Below are positions 23,883-35,980 of a stretch of DNA of 64,000 nt, one piece after another (within the stretch, counting starts at the first letter, position 1; every line of letters begins with the position of its first letter). Both the position numbers and the translations under genes were made by a program. The stretch comes from Euryodendron excelsum (lineage: Eukaryota > Streptophyta > Magnoliopsida > Ericales > Pentaphylacaceae), in the NCBI GenBank assembly GCA_033060915.1, contig CM065389.1:20945001-21009000 (forward strand), in the 5' to 3' direction. Below the pieces are notes generated by a model that saw only the letters and a program-made list of their open reading frames with translations, searched no databases and was not told where the DNA came from.

Positions 23883-25726
23883 ATGGTAGTTGTGGGTGAT
23901 GATAGTTCTGAGAGGAGACATCGCTCAACGAAGGCAGCTCGGACAGATTCCACCGGCGGTTCCAATCTATCTAGAGGTAGCGACGATCTACAGGACGAGC
24001 CTCTTCTCGTCAGAGCGGATAGGGGAGTAGGCCACCTGTCGTCCCCTTTCCTCTAGTTGAGCAGGCCTTTGCGGAGGAGATTGGTGCTGAGGAGGAGGTA
24101 CCGGCCCTTGGGGATCAGGTGACTGGTTATGGGAGAGCCTCCTCCAGACATAGGTAGACGAATGTTGACTTGGGTGACTTGGAAGTACCGGACATCCCAC
24201 CACTCAGGGACCTTGCTTATCACCCTAGCGTATATTCCAGACAGCATTTGCCCTCTCCTCGGGTACACACAGCTTTTAGAGGGCTGTTCATCAGGTCTTC
24301 GTGACCACGCAGTAGGCTGCTCCATCATATCGTGCCTTCTTGGCTGAGATTAGATTTGGAGCCTTCATGGGATGACAAGCTAACCGCCTAAACCGGCATT
24401 TAGTACTGGGGATGCTTGAGTGGTGGTTTAGAGAGACCGAGACCTTCCATTTTGTCGACTTTGAGTTAGGTCTCATTTCCTTAGATTGGGCGATCATCAC
24501 AGGGCTTTCCTTCGTTGGCCGACGGATCACTCTATAGTCAGTCAGTAGAGACGAGGCATGCATTTTGCTGGACTTGCCTCTTCTTAAGCGTTCAGCCTTC
24601 GCAGTCTCTTGGCTCAGTTAGGATGACTGTACCTTTGCTACTGAGCCATCCCCTACCAAGCGCGACATTATGAGATGGCAACTTATTTTGTACATCATCT
24701 TTAGCTGCTTCTGCAACAACAACAAGTCGCTTGTGCCTTTTCGTTTGGTGAGCATAGTAGCTGTTCTTGGGGCTTTATCAGAGCTGGATTGGGGGTTCTT
24801 CTCCTTCAGCTGCTTCCATCGATCGATGCAGGTCCGGACTTCTTCCCGTTGGGGCAACATGACTAGTTTTTGGCCCTTTCTTGTCTGGTAGAGCTATAAG
24901 TACCTGCCTGTTCGTCGTCCTGCAATTGTTGAGGACGACCTTTATCCTCGTGCTTTGAAGTAGGCTCGTGATCGGGTTGCCCAGGGATCGGAGATTACTG
25001 ATTTCGTGACACTATAGGCGAACCTAGAGTTAATTGAGGCGAGAGGCGTGACTTGGCGACCCTTCATTGGATCAGTTCATTATGAGACAGTGCGGTACAT
25101 AGTTCCATTGTCCTTGTCGAGGGTTGCTTTTCTCAGTGATGATACTTGGGGGTCCTATCTCGGAGAGCGACACTGGCGGCAATTTCATGAAGAGTTCCGA
25201 TCAATAAGAGCTCCACTAGAGTATATGTTTGGAGCCTTGGTGGCAGGAGTGCCTATCCCCTATCAGGAGCGGCAGCCGGGTGCCGAGTTCTTGCTTCCTC
25301 CAGATATAGACTACACTGAGCACTTCGGGGCTCATTTTGTCGGTGCCTTCACCCGATTTGAGGTAGTAGTCGAAGGATACACTGTGGGCCAGGAGGTGGT
25401 TGACTTGTGTTGCCATGCAGCGGGATACGTGCCCCAGGCTAAGTTTACTGCAGTGAGGGATCAGAAGGATCGATACCAGACAGAGCGAGATTAGTATCAG
25501 GCAAAGGTGGCTTCCTTGACGGCTCGGATAGCTCAGATGAGAGGTGGCGGGGTATGTCGTCTTTTCTCCCTTTCTTTTTGCTCTGCTGTTGCTTAGTTCT
25601 TATTTCATGTGGCTGATTTCGGTTCTATCTTCTCTGTAGGATGCTGCTACTTTGGGTAGTTATCCGCCTCCTCTGATGCTGGGTTTCGGGGATTTCAATC
25701 CAGATGACATTAACTTTGACCTTTGA
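23883..25726 (+). pseudogene. Accessory plant mobile domain (PMD) protein, antisense to gag, with intron
   Basis: PMD proteins occur as plant nuclear proteins (MAIN/MAIL1 family) and as passengers of transposable elements; their role in elements is unclear. The plus-strand reading has a short acidic, serine-rich start (MVVVGDDSSERRHRSTKAA), then a broken stretch, then the clearest PMD hallmark at 24417-24533: WWFRETETFHF, LISLDWAIITGLSFVGRRI, like the W..ET.TFH ... LLGL.V.G core of the family. A cleaner block at 25048-25494 includes VTWRPFIGSVHYETVRYIVP and DTWGSYLGERHWRQFHEEF. Stops and frameshifts occur throughout. An 88-base intron in phase 0 (25552 GTATGT to 25639 CTGTAG) leads to a last exon ending FNPDDINFDL and TGA at 25726. 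It lies between gag and the 3' LTR of the Tat-type element, on the opposite strand, a place where other Tat-lineage elements also carry antisense ORFs. Confidence 0.7.
25552..25639 (+). other. Small intron near the 3' end of the PMD gene
   Basis: GTATGT donor, pyrimidine-rich 3' part and CTGTAG acceptor, 88 bases, phase 0. The reading frame runs open on both sides (GGG | DAATLGSYPP), whereas reading through the intron soon loses sense. Confidence 0.65.
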
Positions 25727-27670
25727 TAGATACCCCTTGTGGAGACTCTGATCTTCCTTTACCCCTATTCCTGAGATGTATTTATATTAGATAGTTTTAT
25801 TTTGATGGATATTTTTTATATTTAGATGCACGGATAGACAGATACATTTATGATCTTTTCAGCTAGCCATATGATTAGATGCATGTGATGGATGATGATG
25901 TTATGTATCTATTACATGAGTTGATATTGGTGACTTTTGTTTTTATATAGAGTTATGTCCTATGTGAAGCTCATGCGATTTTTTTATTTATTTATTTTAT
26001 GCACATGTTAGAAATTAACTAACAGAATGACAAGGGGTGCTGTCGAACTCGATATCTTTAGAATGGTAACTCCTTGCTTTTCGGGGGGCTAGCCTCTCCT
26101 CTAGCTTAACCTTACCTTGATTGGATGATAGCACTTCGTACCTTTCTCAACCTTTTGATCGCCTCTGACTCTCTGTCTCTGGGTTAGTGTATATGATTAT
26201 TGGGCTAAAACTTTCAACTCTCGAGGTTTTATTAACATCTTTCCCGACCTTCAGCAGAGCGATAAGCGGCTAGTCCTTTCAATCCAAAGAGACTTTATTT
26301 AGAACCATAATATAGGCTAGATTATGGGGTTTTAGAAACAACGGGATATGCAGGCTCAAATTTAATGTTATTTTCAGCAGGGTTTAGATCCATGCCATCC
26401 TTGACTTTCTTTCTCAGTAGGGCTAGCATCCTTCTTTAGCTTCGACAGCGTGTCTAGCTCATTTAGATCAAGCAATCCATTTTCAATCAGAGTGGACTTT
26501 AGTAGGGTTGCAATGTAGGCCATGGTTTTGGGGTTTTGCAAGACAGGGTAAAGGCTCGAACCTATTGTTTCTACTGGGTTTCCTTGTAACCTAGGATCAC
26601 CTTTAAATTTCCTTCTTGCTTTTACTATATACTTCTTAGGGTGAAAACGCCTCCTTTCTTTTGACCTTTCTGTATGACTCACTTCTCTTTCTACCCTTTT
26701 ATTATGCTTTTGAAGATGACTTAATCATGGTTTTCTTCCAGCCTTTCCTTAGATTTTTTTTTTTTCGGCCTCTTGCCCCTTGGCAATTCTTTTCCTTTGC
26801 TTTTTTCTTTCTCTCTTCTTTTTATCCTTTTATTGCTTTTCTTTCCTTTTGTGAAACAGATAGTTCTTCAACTTTTTCTTTCTTAGACCCTCTCTTCAAT
26901 AGTCCAATCTAACCCGATGTGGGCGGTGATCCCTAGGTTGGCGTTTTCTTAAAAGAAGATAGATGGCTCAACGGGTTTGGCAAGGGGTTGCTTCTGACTG
27001 TATGGGAAATAAAATGAGGGCTTCTCTTCACTATAAATTAGATTGCTTGATTTATAAAGCCTTCAATGCTACCTTAGCACAGTGGGGGTGGATACCATTC
27101 CTAGAGTTCTCAAATATTGTTTGTTCTGGTGTGGGGAGGATAGTCTTGGATCGAGATTGACAAAGAAAAATTTTTTGCTTTCTGCGAGGCACTAGGGGTT
27201 CAGCAAGGAGGATATAAGCATTATTTATTTATGTACTTATTTATTATTTATTTATATGTGGGAAAGTGAAAGATGGCTCCTCTTCATTTTGATAAACTGA
27301 CCACACATCGCTTAGCTTTAGTGTCTTGTAAGTGTTGCGTTTGGGTAGTTTCCTCACTCATCCAAAAACTCTCTTTTCGGAAAGCTGATCGTTGAAGGAG
27401 TGGTTAACTCATGCTATCATCCCTTCAAGTCAAACTAACCCCTAAGATAGACCATGCCCCTTGCGTAGAAAGTAGCTACCATTCCCAAAAGAAGATAAGA
27501 CAATAGCGATGAAATAAAATACTATTATTTGATTACTATTATCATTTTTTATGGAAAGCATAGAGTTCTTAAACGATGTAAACATTAATTTAAAGATAGA
27601 AAGTAAAAGGGATAGAAAGAAAGTGGGTGAAAACACCCCTTTTTTGTATGCTTTTGATGGGATTCCTGTT
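25727..27670. other. Spacer of the Tat-type element between gag and the PMD gene
   Basis: About 1.9 kb where pol would be expected, but no protease, reverse transcriptase, RNase H or integrase motif is visible in any frame. It holds TTTATTTA runs (about 25979-26000 and 27216-27256) and a purine-rich minus-strand stretch (about 26660-26880). A basic 102-residue minus-strand frame lies at 26374-26682 (RRRFHPKKYIVKARRKF near its start). I do not recognise it; it may be a relic or chance. Confidence 0.5.
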
Positions 27671-28203
27671 TTAGTAAGGCCTCGGGACAATGCCCACATC
27701 TTTGATACTCCATTCATGGTTCAGGTCCTTGGCCAAGGCAAGACAGGCGAAGGCTTCTGCCAGAGCTCCGAACATGTCGGCAGTGATGGTGCAGTCAGTA
27801 GCTTCATTGATCTCTTTCTCATTCTTTGCAACAAGTCTTTCTGTAAATAGGATGGCTAGTTCACCTCCTTCTAACTCGAATGGCTACGTCTGTTCTCTTG
27901 GCTCTTCTAGCCCCCAGCCCATGTCTTCATAGTTGTACTTAGTTGCGGGCCAAGGGTTTTCCAACAAGTTACTTTCAGTTGCTGCATACTTCGGGTGTAA
28001 AAACTCATCACCCCATCCATCAGTAGTTATGCTTTCGATATGTTCTTCCTTCAGGAACATTGGCTTCTTAATGGGCCAGTAAGAAACGTCAAACACCTCA
28101 TCAGGGTCATAGAGATAAATTGGGCACAATGGGAGATCCTCCTCCCAGTCATCTTCTTCATCGGTCTCCCAATCATCCTCATAATCTGCGGCCTCGGGCT
28201 CGT
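27671..28203 (-). pseudogene. Tat-type gag, C-terminal acidic part
   Basis: Continuation of the gag frame after solo LTR C. It begins with a very acidic stretch (ADYEDDWETDEEDDWEED), then YDPDEVFDVSYWPIKKP and a tail of about 90 residues (including TADMFGALAEAFACLALAKD) to a TAA at 27671. One in-frame TAG interrupts it near 27886. The acidic tail after the zinc knuckle is not something I can assign to a known protease or RT domain. It could be a lineage-specific gag extension or the start of a degenerate pol. Confidence 0.6.
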
Positions 28204-31200
28204 TGTCACACCCAAATTTTTCGCACTCGAGGAATACACACACAACCGGAAAAAACACTGTACTCTCTTGTTAGAACTCACCCTCCTAGAAGAATGAGTG
28301 CGACTATGTTTGAATTGAAAATTGGTTTAAATAAAGGGCTTTTGGAAAACATTTAGAGTTGCCACCTAACATTATTAAGGTGAGTTAGGCCACCTAAAAA
28401 CTAAGTACAATCCAAAAACTACACTTAGGGTTTTTGAAAACGATTTTTGAAGATACTACCTCAAGAGAGGGTTTTTAGGAAAACAGGTTGTTTGGCAGCC
28501 TTTGGAAAATATGTAAGCCCTTTTTTGAAAATAAACTCCATTTTGGTCTTTGAAAATAGTGATTCTAGGCTCGGAGGTTGGTTACGTGTAGGGAAGACGC
28601 ACTAAGCCATCACCCTACCCTGCCCTTGCGGTACCTACATGTCTATTTACCCTAAATTCACCTATGAGAGTCTTCAACTAACAAATGTTTAATCCTATCT
28701 ACTTTAGAACAGAATTTTTGAAAAGACATGATGCATGATATGTATGTGCAAGAAAAGAGATTTGATTTGAAAATAGACTTAAAAAGAACTTGATTTGATT
28801 TGATTTGAAAAGATAGATTTAAAATTGAAAAGTTTTAGAAAGTGGAAATAGCGACTTGGAAATAGAAATTTGGAATTAGAAAAATAGATTATGGAATTGA
28901 AAACTTGAAGAAGATTGTAAAATTTGATGTTTGAAAGAAGTTGTGGAATTTGAGATTTGAAAAAGGTTGTGACCGCACCCATGATGGTTGCCTACGTATC
29001 CTTTTGGAGGAATCAGGTCAGTTATAGTTCGGACTAGAGTCCGATAGAAAATAGTAGATTGGATTCGAAAAAGAGTTTGATTTGAACTTAGAAGAATGGA
29101 AATTGGAAATTGGAATTGAAGGATTAGAAAAATGATTTAGAAAGATTGAAGTTTAGGAAACCTACACTTAGGAAGATAGGATTTAGGAAATACTTGAGAT
29201 TTAAGAAAGATTTAACTCGAATGTTGGACTTGGAAGATTCGGAAAGATTGGATTTTGGAAGGATTCGAATTAGGAAAGGTCCGATTTAGGAAAGTTTCGT
29301 TTTAGGAAAGGTTTCGAATTAGGAAAGTTTTCGAAATAGGAAAGTTCTGAATTTAGGAAGTTTAGATTTTATGAAGTTTTGATTTGGAAATATTTTGAAA
29401 TAAGAAAGTTTTGAAAGTTGGAAATATTTGAAAGTTAGATTTCGAGAGTTAAGATTTGGGAAAGGGATGGAACTAGGAAAGGTTTGAAAGCTTAAGGTTT
29501 AAGGAAAGATTTAAAGGTTTAAGTTTAAGAAACTTAAGATTTAGGAAAATACTAGATTAGGAAGGAGTTGAATTAGGAAAGATTTGGGTTGGGAAGGATT
29601 GAGATTCCTATTTCCTAAAACATGGGATTGGATTTTGTTTTTAAAAGAGATATTTTGATTTTGTTCCCAAAAATGGAGGATGGAATCTAGTTTCCTAAAT
29701 GGGGAGATTGGATTTGGTTTTCTAAAGGGAAGATTGGATTTGGAAATAGAAGTTTTAGAAACGCTAGATTCGAAAAGCTATAGTTTTGATGTAGAAAAGG
29801 GGTTTTGGAAATATATATATAGTTTTGATGTAGAAAACAAGAGGTTTTGGAAAACTAGGTTTTGAGGCCAAAATAAGGGATTGGAAATCATGCTTTTGGG
29901 AAGGAAAATTAGGGTTTCCTAATTGTGGGTTCTAGGGTTTGACTTGGACTCTAAGGAAAGAGTTTTTGGAAAGTGGGTTTTTTGGAAAGAGGGATTTTTG
30001 GAAGGAAATCCTAGAGAGGAGTTTCTAGAAAGTGAATTTTGAAAAGAGAGAGTTTTTGGAAAGAAATCCTAGTGAGGAGTTTTTTAAAAAAAAGATTTTT
30101 GGGAAGAGTTGTTTAGGAAGGAAATATAAGGAGCGTCTTTAGAGAGTGAACTTTGAGGAAAGCATTTTAGGAAAGGAGCTTTTAGGAAAAATGTTTTTGG
30201 AAAGAAATTGTTGGAAATAAGTTTTTGAAAAACAAGAAAAAACAATTTTCGAAAGGAGATTGGCGAGAGTTTTCTAAGAAGGAAACCTAGGGAGTGTTTT
30301 TAGGAAGTGAATTTTGAAGAGAGTGTTTTGGAAAGAAGTTGAAAAGGAAGTTTTGAAAATAGATTTTTAGAGGGAGTTTTTGGAAAACAATTTTGGAAAG
30401 AAATTTGAAGCAGGACATTGGAGAGCATTTTTAGAAAAATTGTTGAAAGAGAGGTTTTTAGAAGGAGGGATTTCAAAAGAGAGTTTTTAGAAAGTATACA
30501 AAATATCTCACTTTCCTAAAGCAATTCTAGCCATAAGAAGGTTAGAACCACTTTAAGATCGTGGTTTTGAAAATAACAATATTTTGAAAATATGGACCAT
30601 ATTAGTCATTTTAAATGTAACACTTTCCTAAAGCAACCCTAGCCATGGAAAGGCTAGAATCACCTTAGGATTGTGGTTTTGAAAACAGGTTTTGAAAAAG
30701 AAGATTTTGATGCAATCTTGAAAACGATGTTAATGCAAGCTTTGAAAATGAGTTTGAAAATGAACTTTGGAAGAATGTAAGATCATGATATGCACAATGC
30801 AAAGAGGGTCGTGAACATGCAAGGTTAAAGGCTTCACCACCTAATCAAGGGGGCCGAACCCACGTGGTCTCCGGTTAGACTAAAAGAAAGCCCCTGACAC
30901 GGTGACTGTCCAATAGCCTAATCCTACACATGGACTAGGAATTTCTTTGTTTCAAGCATGCAAGAAGGGGGGGAAGAGGATGGGAGATTAAAATAGAAGA
31001 AAACCCAAGTGGGTTAGGAGAGAGAATAGAGGGGGAAGAATGCGTAAATGTAAATAAGAAGCCTACCTTGTGTCTTCTTTATTTTGCTTAGCTTTGTGCG
31101 CTTTGCTTTACTTGTCTTGCTTCAGTCTTCACTTCAGTCTTCAAGAGCTTGTCTTCAATCTTTAAAGCTTCAGATTGCAGCCCTTCAAGTCTTCAAAGGA

Positions 31201-31371
31201 GGCTTTGGAGGCTTGTGTATGAGTGTATAAAAGTGTGTGTGAGTGTATAGGAGGCTAGGGTTTGGAAAACCTAAGGAGAGAAGGGTTTAGAGAGGCTACG
31301 AGCTCTGTATATTGAAAAGTAAGGTTTTTAGACTGAGTTTGTGGACCTCTTTCATGCTGGAGGAGGCTTTG

Positions 31372-31475
31372 TATTTATAGAGAGAAGAATGACCTGGCAC
31401 CTGTTGTAGTAGCGCCAGGATTAATTTTCTCTTAGCGCCGCTAGGCCATTTTTTGGCTTGGCGCCGCTAGTAACT
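31372..31475 (-). promoter_or_regulatory. LTR C core promoter
   Basis: TATAAATA on the minus strand at 31379-31372; upstream GGCGCC-type words are decayed (AGCGCCGCTAG, TGGCGCCGCTAG). Confidence 0.5.
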
Positions 31476-32724
31476 TAGGAAAGTTCATTAAGTCAGCAAG
31501 CAATGTTTCTTTAGAAGATTTGGGCACCTGCACTAGTGACTACAATGCAATTTTTAGCCTAGCTTCACTAAGAGTGACTCCGGAAAGCCCGGGAAGGACA
31601 TAAGGGACTGGGAAGGGCCCGGAAGGCCGGAAAAGAGCAGGAACCCTTAGAATAGAGTCCCAGAGATAATGGACTTGAAAAAGGATGACAAGATTTGTCG
31701 GAATGGTTGACCGGACCATTAGGGGCAAAACGGTCAACTAAATCAGAAAGCTGCCGGGACGGGCTCAGAATGTCCCGAAAGAAGACTCGAAGTTTAGAAA
31801 CATTATTTAGAATGTTTCCAAAGGCTACCGGTTTGATACCCAGAGCCAGTGTGGTCAGAAAAGGCGACCGACCCACCAGGGGTAAAATGGTCGTTTTACA
31901 CTAGGTTTACCGGAACTGACTCGGAATGATCCAAAAAGATAAAAGAAGGTCGGGAATACTATAAGAAACATTCTCGGGAGATTACCGATTTGATACCCAG
32001 AGCCGGTGTGGTAAGAAAAATACGACCGACCCACCATGGGCAAAACGGTCATTTTGTACCGGGTTTACCAGAACTGACTCAGAATGATCCAGAAAGATAA
32101 TAGAAGGTTGAGAACACTATAAGAAGCATTCTCGGGAGGTTACTAGTTTGATACCTAGAGCCGGTGTGGTTCCCAGAGCGTTTGGATGCCTAGGGGCAAA
32201 ATGGTCATCTTGACCGGAAAGTCTTGAAACTGACTAGAAGGCACCTAATCATGCCAGATCGCTTTTAGGACAATTTTGGATGGGTGGACTTCCCATTCTG
32301 AGGATTTAGGTGTGTTCTCAAGAAACGTGCCAGAAAATGGCCCTAAGGGCAATTTGGTCATTTTTTACCGAAGTGGACTAGCAGGCACTAGTGTTGACCT
32401 AGGTTTTGAGTGTTTCCGCCACTCTGATGGCGGTCTCGTGATACAGGGATTTTTTGGCAATTTCCTATATTGACTTGTTTGCAAGTATTTTCGTTACTCT
32501 AACAGTTGCGATGTTTATGAGTACTTCTGCTACTATGACAGTTTGCGATCATTCCTGAGACTGCCTGATCTCGGGAAGTTGCTAAAGGGACTTAGCGCCT
32601 AAGAAGTCAACTTTCTCGGAAGGCGTGCCGAAATAAAAATTTCTATATTGGCGGGCTAGCAAGCGCCAAAGGTGGACTATTCTACGATATAGAGGACTTG
32701 GGGTCTCGTCCTGGTCGACAGGTT

Positions 32725-32915
32725 TAAAGGAGACTTACCGTCTTCGGAAAGACGTGCCTGTTGGAATTGGAAAAGGGGTCTTATCGTCTTCGGAAAGACG
32801 CGTCTATTGGAATATGAAAAGGGGACTTACTGTCTTCGAAAAGACGTGCCTGATTTGGAATTGGAAAGGGGACTTACCGTCTTCAGAAAGATGCGCCTGA
32901 TTTGGAATATGGAAA
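32725..32915. repeat. Short tandem array in LTR C
   Basis: About four units of 45-52 bp with GACTTACCGTCTTCGGAAAG and GGAATTGG or GGAATATG words, the same short type as in copies B and D. Confidence 0.65.
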
Positions 32916-33089
32916 GGATAATGCCCCTAAGGGCATTTTGGTCACTTTGCCTCAATTTGGGCTTGGTGGGCCAGTGAAGCTATGGATAGACAGGATTGGG
33001 ACTAGAATTCTAGAATATGTCCATATTGACTTAAAAACAAGTCTGGATGGACTGTAGACTGCCGAGCGGTCAAAAATGGGGTGCTTACA

Positions 33090-33271
33090 CTCGTCGAACT
33101 CTCCCTTGCCTTCCATTTCTACTAGTATCATGTTGACGGTGTGGTCCGGCAGAGGGTTAGTGGTCACATTACGGATCGGAGCAAGTTTTACCGACTGTAG
33201 ATCAATGGTCTTGTTGTCGATCAAGTCTTAGATTTTGTGCCTGAGAGCGAAGCAGCTTTTGGTGTCGTGCC
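33090..33271 (-). pseudogene. Tat-type gag, middle part with second half of the zinc knuckle
   Basis: A 60-codon piece between solo LTRs C and D. It contains the end of the zinc knuckle (HDTKSCFALRHKI), a TAA replacing a probable CAA, then DLIDNKTIDLQSVKLAP and NPLPDHTVNMILVEMEGKG. The LRHKIQDLID and NPLPDH words are typical of Tat/Ogre gag just after the knuckle. It is in phase with 60607-61917 across LTR D and with 27671-28203 across LTR C. Confidence 0.75.
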
Positions 33272-35980
33272 TGTCGTGCCTAGATTTTTCGCACTCGAAG
33301 AATACACACACAAGCGGAAAAAGCACTGTACTTTCTCGTTAGAACTCACCCTCCTAAAAGAATGAATGCGACTAGGTTTGAATTGAAAATAGATTTGAAT
33401 AAATGGCTTTTGGAAAACATTTGGAGTCGCCACTTAACTTGATTAAGGTGAATTAGGTCACCTAAAAACTAAGCACAATTTGAAAACTATACTTAGGGTT
33501 TTTGAAAATGATTTTTTGAAAATACTACCTCTAGAGAGGGTTTTTAAGAAAATAGGTTGTTTGGCAACCTTTGAAAAACTTTTAAGCCCTTTTTGGTCTT
33601 TGAAAACAGTGATTCTAGGTTCGGAGGTTGGTTACGTGTAGGGAAGACGCACTAAGCCATCACCCTACCCTGCCTTTGCGGTACCTACATGTCTATTTAC
33701 TCTAAATTCACTTATGAGAGTCTTCAACTAACAAATGTTCAATCCTATCCACTTTAGAAAAAGAATGTCTAAAAAACTATCATGATGCATGATATGTAAA
33801 TGCAATAGAAAAAGGGAGTTGGAAAATTGATTTGATTTAAAAAGAAATTTGAAAAGCTAGATTTGATTTTGGAAAGTTTTAGAAATTCGAAATAGAGATA
33901 TAGAAATAGTTTTTAGGAATTGGAAATTTGCAAATAGATTATGGAATTAGAAACTTGAAAAAGGTTGTGGAATTGGAGATTTGAAAGAGGTTGTGAAAAT
34001 AGAAATTTGAAAAATGTTATGACCGCACTTATGAGAGTTACCTACGTATCCTTTTGGAGGAATTAGGTCAGTCGTAGTTCGGACTAGGATTTGATAGAAA
34101 ATAGTAGATTGGATTCGAAAAAGAGTTTGATTTGAACTAAGAAGATTGGAAATTGGAAATTGGAATTAAAGGATTAGAAAAATGATTTAGAAAGATTGAA
34201 GTTTAGGAAACCTACACTTAGGAAGATAGGATTTAGGAAAGACTTGAGATTTAAGAAAGATTTGACTCAAATGTTGGACTTGGAAGATTAGGAAAGATTA
34301 GATTTTGGAAGGATTTGAATTAGGAAAGATCCGATTTAGGGAAGTTTCATTTTAGGAAGGTTCCATTTTAGGAAAGTTTTGGTTTAGGAAAGTTTCGAAT
34401 TAGGAAAGTGTCATTTTAGGAAATGTTTCGAATTGGGAAAAGTTTTCAAAATAGAAAAGTTTTGAATTTGGAATGTTTTCAAATAGGGAAGTTTTAAAAT
34501 TAGAAAGTTTCGAATTTAGAAAGTTTTAGATTTGGAAAGATTTGAAGTTTAGAAGGTTTGGAAGTTTAGAAAGATTTGAAAAGTTAGATTTGGAGAGTTA
34601 AGATTTAGGAAACGGATGGAACTAGGAAATAGCTGAATTAGAAAAGATTTGGAAACTTAAAGTTTGAGGAAAGATCTAAAAGTTTAGGTTTAGGAAACTT
34701 ATGGTTTAAGAAGGTAGGGGATTAGGAAAGATTTAAGTTAGAAAAGGTTTATACTAGGAAGGATTGAGATTCCTATTTCCTAAAACAAGGGATTGGATTT
34801 TGTTTCTAAAAAGAGATGTTTTGATTTTGTTTCCAAAAACGGAGGATTGGATCTAGTTTCCTAAAGGGGAGATCGGGTTTGGCTTCCTAAAGGGAAGATT
34901 AGATTTGGTATGGATTTGGAAAGCTGGAGTTTTGAAAATTCTAGTTTTGGGAAGACAATAGTTTTAATGTAGAAAATAGGTTTTGGAAATATATATATAT
35001 ATATATATAGTTTTAATATGGAAAACAAGAGGTTTTGGAAACCTAGGTTTTGAGGCCAAAATAAGGGATTGGAAGTCATGCTTTTGGGAAGGAAAATTAG
35101 GGTTTCCTAATTGTGGGTTTTACAGTTTGACTTGGACTCTAAGGAAAGAGTTTTTGGAAAGTGGGTTTTTTGGAAAGAGGGATTTTTGAAAGGAAATCCT
35201 AGAGAGGAGTTTCTAGAAAGTGAATTTTGAAAAAAGAGAGTTTTTGAAAAGAAATCCTAGTGAGGAGTTTTTAAAAAGAGATTTTTGGGAAGAGTTGTTT
35301 AGGAAGGAAATATAAGGAGCGTCTTTGGATAAGGAACTTTGAAGAAAACGTTTTTGGAAAGGAGCTTGTAAGAAAAATGTTTTTGGAAAGAGATTGTTGG
35401 AAAGGAGTTTTTGAACAACAATTTTGGGAAGGAAATTGGAGAGAGTTTTCTAATAAGGAAACCTAGGGAATGTTTTTAGGAAAGGAATTTTGAAGAGGGT
35501 CTTTTGGAAAAGAGTCGAAAAGGAAGCTTTGAAAATAGATTTTTGGAGGGAGTTTTTGAAAAATAATTTTGGGAAGGGATTTGAAGAAGGAGATTGGAGA
35601 GAGAATATATGAAATATCTCACTTTCCTAAAGTGATTCTAACCATAAGAATATTAAAACCACTTTAAGATAGTGGTTTTAAAAACAACAATATTTTGAAA
35701 ATATGAATCATATTGGTCACTTTAAATATAATACTTTCCTAAAGCAACCTTAACCATGAAAAGGCTAGAATCACCTTAGGATTATGATTTTGAAAATAAG
35801 TTTTGAAAAAGAAGGTTTTGATGCAAGTTTGAAAACAATGTCAATGCAAGTTTTGAAAACGAGTTTGAAAACGAATTTTGAAAGAATGCAAGATCATGAT
35901 ATGCACAATGCAAAGAGGGTCGTGAACATACAAGGTTAAAGGCTTCACCACATAATCAAGGGGGCCGAACCCACGTGGTC
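33272..35980 (-). repeat. Family X solo LTR, copy D, left part
   Basis: It starts TGTCGTGCCTAG after the target repeat GTGCC (33267-33271) and runs to the Athila insertion point (TGGTC, 35976-35980). With the right part it makes an LTR of about 5.0 kb. It includes the U5 purine-rich region and an (AT)n run of about 20 bases at 34989-35009. Confidence 0.9.

Larger units (their letters stand above)
28204..33089 (-). repeat. Family X solo LTR, copy C, target repeat CTCGT
   Basis: A 4,886-bp LTR with termini TGTCACACCC...GGTGCTTACA, flanked by perfect CTCGT at 28199-28203 and 33090-33094. The gag reading frame of the host element resumes in phase once the LTR and one repeat are removed, confirming insertion into gag. 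Sense strand minus. No internal region remains, so it is a solo LTR. Confidence 0.92.

Noticed and set aside
23820..24347. Overlapping plus and minus ORFs around the PMD start as separate genes
   Set aside because: The minus-strand frames have no family resemblance and mirror the plus-strand PMD coding sequence.
26661..26912. Phe-rich plus-strand ORF that looks like a membrane protein
   Set aside because: It is the complement of a lysine- and purine-rich spacer; composition alone makes it appear hydrophobic.
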